Part shown: piece by piece, positions 57,234 through 64,000 of the stretch
Position numbering within the stretch: the stretch's first letter is position 1
Layout: every line of letters starts with the position of its first letter
Source: Luteimicrobium album
GTDB taxonomy: Bacteria; Actinomycetota; Actinomycetes; Actinomycetales; Cellulomonadaceae
Direction of reading: 5' to 3'
Assembly (NCBI RefSeq): GCF_030161555.1
Contig: NZ_BSUK01000001.1
Span: forward strand, 1,488,001 to 1,552,000
DNA length: 64,000 nucleotides
Position numbers and translations under genes: made by a program
The notes under the pieces: generated by a model
Database searches by the model: none
What the model was told of the DNA's origin: nothing
Seen by the model: only the letters and a program-made list of their open reading frames with translations

Positions 57234-57644
57234 GTGACCACCACCACGGCCGCCCTCGGCGGCCTCAGCATCGCCGACGCCGCCGCTGCGACCGGGCTCA
57301 CCGTCCACACGCTGCGCTACTACGAGCGCGACGGGCTCATGCTGGACCCGGTCGACCGGGCGCCGTCGGGCCACCGCCGGTACTCGCCGGCGGACCTCGG
57401 CTGGATCGTCATGCTGACCCGGCTCCGGGCGACGGGCATGGGCATCGCCGAGCTCCGGGAGTACGCGGCGCTGTGCCGCGAGGGCGACGGGAACGAGGAA
57501 GCGCGACTCACCCTGTTGCGCGCCCACCGCGACCGGGTGCTCGCGGAGCTCGAGGCGACGCGGGAGAACCTGCGCGCGATCGACGCCAAGATCGGCATCT
57601 ACGAGCAGCGGCTCGTCTGCTTCGACCTGGAGGGGCGGGGTTGA
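57234..57644 (+). CDS. MerR-family transcriptional regulator
   Basis: This 136-residue protein has the MerR N-terminal domain ([20 protein letters not shown], then [20 protein letters not shown]) and a dimerisation helix ([20 protein letters not shown]). No sensor domain or metal-binding cysteine set is present, as in the YfmP/AdhR branch. It precedes an aldo/keto reductase by 34 bp, a common pairing in which the regulator responds to electrophiles. The start is GTG 57234. Confidence 0.9.
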   Translation: MTTTTAALGGLSIADAAAATGLTVHTLRYYERDGLMLDPVDRAPSGHRRYSPADLGWIVMLTRLRATGMGIAELREYAALCREGDGNEEARLTLLRAHRDRVLAELEATRENLRAIDAKIGIYEQRLVCFDLEGRG

Positions 57645-57678
57645 CCTCGAGCGCGCTCGAAGGTCCACGCTCGACGGC

Positions 57679-58701
57679 ATGACCACCACGCTCTCCTCCC
57701 GCGTCCTCGGCGCCGGCGACGCCGCGCTCACCGTCTCGGCCCTCGGCCTCGGCTGCATGGGCATGTCCGCGTTCTACGGCGCGTCCTCGGGCTCCGGCTC
57801 GACGACGGACGCCGAGTCCGTCCGGACGATCCACCGCGCGCTCGAGCTGGGCGTGCGGTTCTTCGACACCGCCGACATGTACGGCCCGCACACGAACGAG
57901 GAGCTGCTGGGCCGGGCGCTGCGCAGCTCGGGGTGGACCGGGACGACGTCGTGGTCGCCACGAAGTTCGGCATCAAGGTGACCGGGCCCCGCCCCGTGGA
58001 CCGCGGGTTCGACGGCAGCCCCGCGTACGTGCGCGAGTCGATCGACGGCAGCCTGCGCCGCCTCGGGCTCGACCACGTGGACCTCTACTACCAGCACCGG
58101 GTCGACCCGACCGTCCCCGTCGAGGAGACGTTCGGTGCGCTGGCCGAGCTCGTCGAGGCCGGGAAGGTGCGCCACCTCGGGATCTCCGAGGCGGGCGCGT
58201 CGACGATCCGTCGGGCGCACGCCGTCCACCCGTTGACGGCCCTCCAGACCGAGTACTCGCTGTGGAGCCGTGATGTCGAGCCCGAGATCCTGCCGACCCT
58301 GCGCGAGCTGGGCATCGGGCTGGTGCCGTACTCGCCGCTCGGCCGGGGTTCCTCACGGGTGCCGTCACGCGCGACCGGCTGGGCGACGGCGACTTCCGGG
58401 CGAGCAACCCCCGGTTCGCCGGGGAGGCGTTCGACGCGAACCTGGCGCTCGTGGACGTCGTCCGCGGGATCGCGGAGGGCTCGGCGCCACGCCGGCGCAG
58501 GTCGCGCTCGCGTGGGTCCTGGCCCAGGGCGACGACGTCGTGCCGATCCCGGGGACGCGGCACGAGCGGTACCTCGAGGACAACGTCGGGGCCGCTGCGG
58601 TCCGCCTGTCCGACGCCGACCTCGCCACCCTCGACTCCGCCTTCCGTCCGGAGAACGTCACCGGGGAGCGCTACGAGGACATGTCGGCCCTGGGGCGGTG
58701 A
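57679..58701 (+). CDS. Aldo/keto reductase, three frameshifts
   Basis: Repaired, this is a protein of about 341 residues with the AKR catalytic set: Asp and Tyr in [20 protein letters not shown], Lys in [15 protein letters not shown], and His in [32 protein letters not shown] and YSPLGRG are also typical. Frame is lost at the G-runs 57930-57933, 58345-58348 and 58477-58479; one added G at each gives [21 protein letters not shown] and [17 protein letters not shown]. Likely NADPH-dependent carbonyl reduction, probably controlled by the adjacent MerR protein. Confidence 0.87.
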
Positions 58702-58873
58702 CGGGGCGCGCCGGGTCGCGTCGGAGGCTCGGCGACCGCGCGGTGGCGTCCGGGTGAACTCTTCTGGATGGCAGCGTTGTCACGCAGTCATCTCGAGGAC
58801 GTAAGGTGCATCCCGTGGGACGCGATGTAGCGCACGACGCGAAGATGGCGCAGGCTGGGAACGGCGCCTCACG

Positions 58874-58889
58874 TGTGACCGCGGTCACC
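58874..58889 (+). promoter_or_regulatory. CRP/GlxR-like binding site
   Basis: TGTGA-CCGCGG-TCACC at 58874-58889 contains the perfect palindrome GTGACCGCGGTCAC (58875-58888) and fits the TGTGA-N6-TCACA consensus of CRP-family regulators at all but the last base. It ends 30 bp upstream of the peptidase start. The rest of the 218-bp upstream region shows no clear riboswitch. Confidence 0.55.
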
Positions 58890-58919
58890 GGGCGCGACGC
58901 CACGTCTACCAGGGGAGTC

Positions 58920-61900
58920 ATGCAGACCCGTCCCACCACGCGCAAGCGGTCCGGCGGTCCGGCCCGCCGGGCGAGCGTCGTCGTCGCGCTCGCCGCCGCA
59001 GCCTCCTCGGAGCCCTCGGCGCCGCGAGCGCCCAGGGTGTCGGGGCCCACGTACCGGCTGGGGCGTCGTCCCCGTCGGTCATGGGACCGACGACGACCGG
59101 CGGCACGACGGGCGTGAGCGTGAGCGCGACGACGACCACGCCGCACGTCGCGACGGCCCCCACGCCCGCGCTCGACCGGGACGACGTCCTCGCGCTCCTC
59201 ACCCGCGCCGACGACTACGTCGCCGCCCACATCGAGGCGGTCGGCGGCCCCGTCGCCCAGGCGGCGAGCGAGACCGGGATGCTCCTGGTCACCTACGACG
59301 CGCAGGTTGCCGCGACCGCCGCGCTCACGCCCCCGTCGACCTGCCGGTCAGCGCGCTCGAGCCGCCCGACCCGCTGACGACGTCGCCGTGGGACAAGGCG
59401 GTCGGGAAGACCACGGCGAGCGCCGACCACGAGGCCACGCCGACGACGGACGCCACCGCACCGACATCGACCGAGAGTCCCGCGCCCTCGAGCACGTCGT
59501 CCCCGACCAGCACGGCGTCCCCGACCCTGCCGAGCGACGGTGCGACCACGGGGGTCCTGGCCGCGGAGGGCGCCGCTCCGACGGGCGCGCTGCCGACACC
59601 CGGGTCGACGCCGACGGACACCGCGGCCGACGCCCCCGCGGGGCCGGACGACCCGGCCGGCGTGGCTGCGGACGCCGACCCGTCCACGACCGGGGACGTG
59701 CCGCAGGCGAACCCCACGAGCCCCGCCGGGACGCTCGACGACGGCACGGCCGACTCCCTGATCCCCGACCCGGCGACGACGGCGGTCCAGGGCAGCATGC
59801 CGTCGGTGGATCAGCCGACGAGCCCGTCCGCGACCCCTCCCGGCGCCACCCCGACCGCGGTGCCGACCGGGGCCGCCCCGACGGAGGCTCCGTCCCCCGC
59901 GCCGGCGTCGGACGTTCCGACCGCGGGACCGACCCCGGGACCGACGGTCGCGCCCACCAGCCCGGCCGGCACGGTCCCCGCGCCCTCGGACGACGCGACC
60001 ACGACCCCCGGCACGGTACCGACGACCGGCCCCGACGGCTCCGTCGCGACGCCTATCGCCCCGCCGACCGCCGCCCCGACGGACCAGAGCACCCCGTCGA
60101 GCGACCCCACCCCGTCGGCGACGGCGACGCCCGGCACGGGGACGGATGCGTCGGCGCCCTCCGGGCCGTCGTCGGCAGGGACTGGATCCTCGGCCCCCGG
60201 CGTGAGCACGGCCGCCACCACAGACCCGCTCGCGGACCCCGACGAGCAGGGCGGTGCCACGCCCGTGACCTGGGACGACGTCGTCGCTGCCGCCGAGCGT
60301 CTCGCGACCGTCCTCGACGCGGCCGAGGCCGCTGACGTCGAGGCGGACAGCCTGGCGGAGCCGGGCGCCGTCGACAACGTGGGCACCGCGCCCCTCACCG
60401 GTAGCCTGGCCGACCAGCTCACGACGCTCGTCGACCGCTACGGGACCAGCATCGACGGGTACAAGAACGGAGAGCTTCCCGACTCCGTGCTGTGCCCGTT
60501 GGACTTCGCACCCGGCCACAGGCTGCGCTGCGACGCGGCGAACCGGCTCGAGGCGCTGAGCGAGCTCTTCGAGAAGCAGTTCGGGCACCCGATCCCGATC
60601 ACGGACTCCTACCGTCCGCTCGCGGTCCAGATCGAGCTCCGCAAGACCAAGCCCGACCTTGCGGCCGTTCCGGGGACGTCGAACCACGGCTGGGGCATCG
60701 CCGTCGACATGGGCTATCCCATCTCGACGGGTCTGTCCGCCGAGTACCAGTGGCTGCGTCAGCACGGCCCCGCGTACGGCTGGGACAACCCGTCGTGGGC
60801 GCACCTCGACGGCAGCAAGCCCGAGCCGTGGCACTTCGAGTTCCACGGGGGCGGCCTGCTCCCGACAGGGACTCCCGTCACGGACTACACCGGGGTCTCC
60901 GCCCCGGTCGACGTCGAGGACGCGCCGCAGGCGCCGTCGGACCGCACGACCACGCCCACGACGCCGGAGCCCGCTGCGGCGACCATCGTGGTCCCGAAGG
61001 GCCTCGTCGGGCAGCCGTTCGCGACGGTGCAGAAGAAGCTCGAGGGTCTCGGCCTGAAGGTCGCGAAGCCGACCAAGGCGTACTCGGCCACCGTGAAGGC
61101 GGGCTCGGTCCTGCGCGTGACGCCCGGATCGGGCAGCAAGGTCAAGGTGGGTTCGACCGTCCGGGCCGTCGTGTCGCAGGGCCAGAAGCCCGCGACGACG
61201 GTGAAGATCCCCGACGGGCTGGCGGGTCAGCCGCTCGCGACGGTGCAGGCCAAGCTCAAGGCCCTGGGCCTGAAGGTCGCGGACCCGACGACGGCGTACT
61301 CGGACGACGTGCCGAAGGGCTCGGTCGTCAGCACGACGCCGGGCGCGGGCACCGCGGTCAAGGCCGGCTCGACGGTCCAGGTCGTCGTGTCGCAGGGCCA
61401 GAAGCCCGCGACGACGGTGAAGATCCCCGACGGGCTGGCAGGTCAGCCGCTCGCGACGGTGCAGGCCAAGCTCAAGGCCCTGGGCCTGAAGGTCGCGGAC
61501 CCGACGACGGCGTACTCGGACGACGTGCCGAAGGGCTCGGTCGTCAGCACGACGCCAGGTGCGGGCACCGCGGTCAAGGCCGGCTCGACGGTCCAGGTCG
61601 TCGTGTCGCAGGGCCAGAAGCCCGCGACGACCGTGACGATCCCGACCGGGCTCGTGGGCCAGGACGCCGACGCGGTGCAGGCGGCGCTCGTGGACCTGGG
61701 GCTGAAGGTCGTCGTCGACCCGACCGAGCAGCCGTCGGACACCGTGCCGGCGGGTGGCGTGCTGAGCTTGACGCGGGGCGACGGCATCGAGGTGGTCGAG
61801 GGCTCCGAGGTCGATGCGGGCTCGACGGTCACGATCGTCGTCTCGTCCGGGCCGGACGGCAGCGACCCGACCCCCGCTCCCACTCCCACCGGCACCCCGA

Positions 61901-62004
61901 CGCCGACGCCGACCGGCGACACCGCGACCAGCGCACCGACCGGGGGCACCACCGACCCCACGGCCGCCCCCACGGAGGCGGCGCGCGAGGCGGACACCGA
62001 GTGA
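58920..62004 (+). CDS. Secreted M15 D-Ala-D-Ala carboxypeptidase with PASTA repeats, two frameshifts
   Basis: Repaired, this is a protein of about 1,028 residues. It has a signal peptide (ARRASVVVALAAA then SLLGALGAASAQG), a Pro/Thr/Ser/Ala-rich linker of about 280 residues, then a VanY/M15B domain: DSYRPLAVQIELRK, SNHGWGIAVDMGY (HxxxxxxD zinc motif), and EPWHFEFHG. Four PASTA domains follow (IPDGLAGQPLATVQAKLKAL type), then a low-complexity tail. Frame is lost at 59004-59005 and 59330-59334. It should trim peptidoglycan stems, with PASTA repeats binding the wall. The ATG 58920 follows AGGGGAG. Confidence 0.87.
61171..61602 (+). repeat. Near-identical 216-bp tandem duplication coding one PASTA unit each
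   Basis: Copy A (61171-61386) and copy B (61387-61602) are the same length and differ at only a few synonymous positions (for example GCGGG versus GCAGG in the GLAGQ codons). Each encodes 72 residues from SQGQKPATTVKIPDGLAGQ onward. The flanking PASTA units are clearly diverged. Confidence 0.9.
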
Positions 62005-62078
62005 CGTCGTCGGGCTCTCGGCGATCGCACGGGTAGGCCCGGCTGACGCGTCCCGCCGCACGACCTACGCTCGGTGAC

Positions 62079-62548
62079 ATGAGCACCGAGACCGTCGTCG
62101 CCGCCCTGGACGCCACCGGGATCCCGTACGAGCTGACGCAGCACACGCGGGCGCGCTCCTCGTCGAGGCGGCCGAGCTCCAGGGCGTCGAACCGAGCCGA
62201 ATCGTGAAGACGCTCGTCGTGCGCCGCGGCGACGACGACTACCTGTTCGTCCTGGTCCCGGGCGACCGGACGATCTCGTGGCCGAAGCTGCGTGCGCTGC
62301 TCGGCGTCTCGCGGCTGTCGATGCCGGACGCCGCGGTCGCGAAGGACGTCACCGGGTACGAGCGCGGCACGATCACGCCGTTCGGCGCGACCCGCGCCTG
62401 GCCGGTGGTCGCGGACGAGCGCGTGGACGGCACGATCTCGCTCGGCGGCGGGGCGCACGGGGTCGGAGTCCGGCTCGCGGCGGACGACGCGGTCCGCGTC
62501 CTGGGGGCGACGGTCGCGGACGTCACGGACGAGGCTCCGGCGTCGTGA
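62079..62548 (+). CDS. YbaK/EbsC family aminoacyl-tRNA deacylase, one frameshift
   Basis: Repaired, this is a protein of about 156 residues. The N terminus TVVAALDATGIPYELTQHT is followed after one added C at 62158-62159 by RSLVEAAELQGVEPSRIVKT, containing the family's KT motif. LFVLVPGDRTISWPKLRALL and GYERGTITPFGATRAWPVV (GxxxGxxxPFG) follow, then ISLGGGAHGVGVRL. YbaK-type enzymes remove wrong amino acids from tRNAs. It lies between the peptidase and DyP genes. Confidence 0.88.
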
Positions 62549-62591
62549 TGGCACGGGTGCAGGGCGTCACCGCACGTGAAAGGCTCGTGCC

Positions 62592-63757
62592 GTGCCCCTG
62601 AACGCGATCGAAGGGACCGGCACCGCGCCGGGTGTCCCCGCCGACGTGCCCGAGTCGCAGGCGGTGCTCGGCACGCTCACCTCGTCCGCCGTCTTCCTCG
62701 TCGTGAGCGTGCGCGACACGCCGGGCGCTGCTGACCGTGTGCTCGACGTCGCCGCGGACGTCGGCTCGCTCGTGCGGGCGGTGGGCTTCCGGCAGTCGGA
62801 GGGAGGCCTGACGTGCATCGTCGGGCTCGGGTCGCGGTACTGGGACCGGGTGCGACCCGACGGGCCGCGTCCGGCGCACCTGCACCCGTTCCGTCCGATC
62901 CAGGGCGCCAGGCACGACGCAGTCGCGACGCCCGGGGACGTGTTCTTCCACGTGCGGGCGAACCGGGCGGACCTGGCGTTCGAGCTGACGCGGTTGCTGA
63001 TGGACGCTTTGGGTGACGACGTGCAGGTCGAGGACCACACCGTCGGGTTCCGCTATTTCGACTCGCGCGATCTCCTGGGCTTCGTGGACGGGACGGAGAA
63101 CCCGACCGGCCGCGACGCGGCCGCCGCGTCGATCGTGTCGCTCGAGGACGAGCCGGACTTCGCGGGCGGGAGCTACGTCGTCGTGCAGAAGTACGTGCAC
63201 GACCTCGCGGCGTGGCACGCGATGCCGGTCGAGGAGCAGGAGCGGGTGATCGGCCGCACGAAGCTCGACGACGTCGAGCTCGACGACGACGTCCAGCCGA
63301 CGAACTCCCACGTCACCCTCAACACGATCGTCGACGAGTCCGGGGAGGAGCACGACATCCTCCGCGACAACATGGCGTTCGGTGACCCGTCCGCGGGCGA
63401 GTACGGCACGTTCTTCATCGCCTACGCGGACGACCCGACCATCACCGAGCTGATGCTCGAGCGCATGTTCGTCGGCGCGCCCCCGGCAACTACGACCGTA
63501 TCCTCGACGTCTCCACCGCCGTCACGGGCTCCCTCTTCTTCGTCCCGTCCCTCGAGCTCCTGGAGTCCTTGGCGGAGGGCGACGACCCGACGGTCACGTC
63601 GGCGGACCTGAAGCGGGTGTCGGAACGTGGCCCGGCGAGCGAGGCGGACGGTGGGCCGAGCTCCTCCGCCCCGTCCGCCCCCGGAAGCACCCCGGGAGAG
63701 ACCGACCACCACCACGACGACCTCCGCATCGGCAGCCTGAGAGAGGAACCCCAATGA
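62592..63757 (+). CDS. Dye-decolorizing peroxidase with encapsulin cargo peptide, one frameshift
   Basis: Repaired, this heme peroxidase has about 388 residues. The catalytic Asp is in LLGFVDGTENPTGRD (GxxDG motif), the proximal His is in QPTNSHVTLNTI, and the distal Arg is in EHDILRDNMAFG. Frame is lost at the C-run 63480-63484; one added C gives VGAPPGNYDRILDVSTAVTG and SLFFVPSLELLESLA. The tail after a Ser/Pro/Gly linker and an HHH cluster ends DDLRIGSLREEPQ, which resembles the (L)xIGSL(K/R) peptide that docks DyP inside encapsulin shells. The start is GTG 62592. Its stop overlaps the encapsulin ATG (ATGA). Confidence 0.93.
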
Positions 63758-64000
63758 GCAGCAACGAACCCGACGTGACGGTCCAGCCGGTGGCGCAGGT
63801 CGTGGGGGCGTCCAACCTGCACCGGTGGCTCGCGCCGGTGAGCGACGCGGCGTGGTCGGAGATCGCGGAGGAGGCGTCGCGGACGTTCCGCCGGAACGTG
63901 GCGGGGCGCCGCGTGGTGGACGTGACGGGCCCGTTGGGGCTGGAGACGGCGGCGGCGAACACGGGTCACGTGACGGCGATCGACGCACCGCACGAGGGGA
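63754..64000 (+). CDS. Encapsulin shell protein (linocin M18 family), 3' end outside window
   Basis: The first 82 residues are present. NLHRWLAPVSDAAWSEIAEE and EASRTFRRNVAGRRVVDVTG match the N-terminal helix and E-loop start of Family 1 encapsulins. About 19 extra residues (MSSNEPDVTVQPVAQVVGA) precede the usual start. The ATG follows GAGAGGAA and overlaps the DyP stop. The product assembles into a protein nanocompartment around the peroxidase; the N-terminal helix usually lines the inside and binds cargo. Confidence 0.93.
   Translation, partial: MSSNEPDVTVQPVAQVVGASNLHRWLAPVSDAAWSEIAEEASRTFRRNVAGRRVVDVTGPLGLETAAANTGHVTAIDAPHEG

Noticed and set aside
58702..58919. c-di-AMP (ydaO-type) riboswitch before the cell-wall peptidase
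   Set aside because: Such switches precede wall hydrolases in actinobacteria, but the conserved core was not found here; only a CRP-like palindrome is clear.
61171..61602. CRISPR-like tandem repeat
   Set aside because: The 216-bp repeats are in frame, without spacers, and encode PASTA domains.
59293..62061. A very long open frame antisense to the M15/PASTA gene
   Set aside because: It mirrors the codon bias of the sense gene, is Arg/Gly-rich without domains, and the sense frame has clear peptidase and PASTA motifs. The same applies to the long antisense frames opposite the MFS gene, the surface protein, fadD, the LAL regulator and hrpA.

Overview
The window is high-GC DNA with strong G/C third-position bias, many GTG and some TTG starts, and dense stop/start overlaps (ATGA, GTGA, TTGA). 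Gene content (P-T-H glycine cleavage genes, TipA-type and DevR/DevS regulators, ZAS anti-sigma factor, LAXTG surface protein, DyP peroxidase with encapsulin, choice-of-anchor A protein) points to a Micrococcales actinobacterium, most like Cellulomonas, Cellulosimicrobium or Isoptericola. That placement is inferred from gene content, not from a marker gene.

Layout. 1-4.5 kb: glycine cleavage genes (P protein cut by the window edge), then a ThuA-like gene. 4.5-10.1 kb: membrane protein, RlmC-type rRNA methyltransferase, a GH15 hydrolase coupled to an SDR, a stand-alone LuxR-type HTH protein, a Nudix hydrolase. 10.1-16.3 kb: a drug-efflux MFS/MarR operon with its promoter and operators, a 1,277-bp IS5-family element carrying an extra gene, and an MFS-ArsR-kinase operon read from a probable leaderless promoter. 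16.3-20.5 kb: small housekeeping genes and a DUF234-type ATPase with an AT-rich palindromic promoter. 20.5-25.2 kb: metF-metE behind a SAM riboswitch, then a TipA-like regulator with a textbook 19-bp-spacer promoter. 25.2-31.4 kb: Nudix, metallo-hydrolase, PlsC, gamma-carbonic-anhydrase-like protein, App1-like phosphatase, and a YceI/ECF-sigma/anti-sigma operon. 31.5-41.4 kb: LAXTG surface protein, Tag glycosylase, FadD, a stand-alone ketosynthase, a 979-residue LAL regulator. 41.5-47.9 kb: HrpA helicase, an antitoxin with only a stub of its toxin, small enzymes. 47.9-52.3 kb: a DevR/DevS-like two-component system with a universal stress protein and DoxX, with DevR-box-like palindromes in front of the target genes. 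52.3-58.7 kb: flavin oxidoreductase, PAP2-diacylglycerol kinase fusion, small envelope proteins, MerR plus aldo/keto reductase. 58.7-64 kb: secreted M15 peptidase with PASTA repeats behind a CRP-like site, YbaK deacylase, and DyP peroxidase overlapping an encapsulin shell gene cut by the window end.

A general caution: 23 otherwise normal genes are broken by 33 frameshifts. Every one I resolved is explained by loss of a single G or C, mostly in runs of three or more. This looks like uncorrected long-read consensus error, not gene decay, so these genes are given over their full reconstructed span. Likely real relics are the half-length thioesterase at 20494-20691 and the toxin stub at 46373-46405.

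No tRNA, rRNA, CRISPR array or replication origin was recognised. The only gene-free stretch over 300 bp is 9005-9347, described below.
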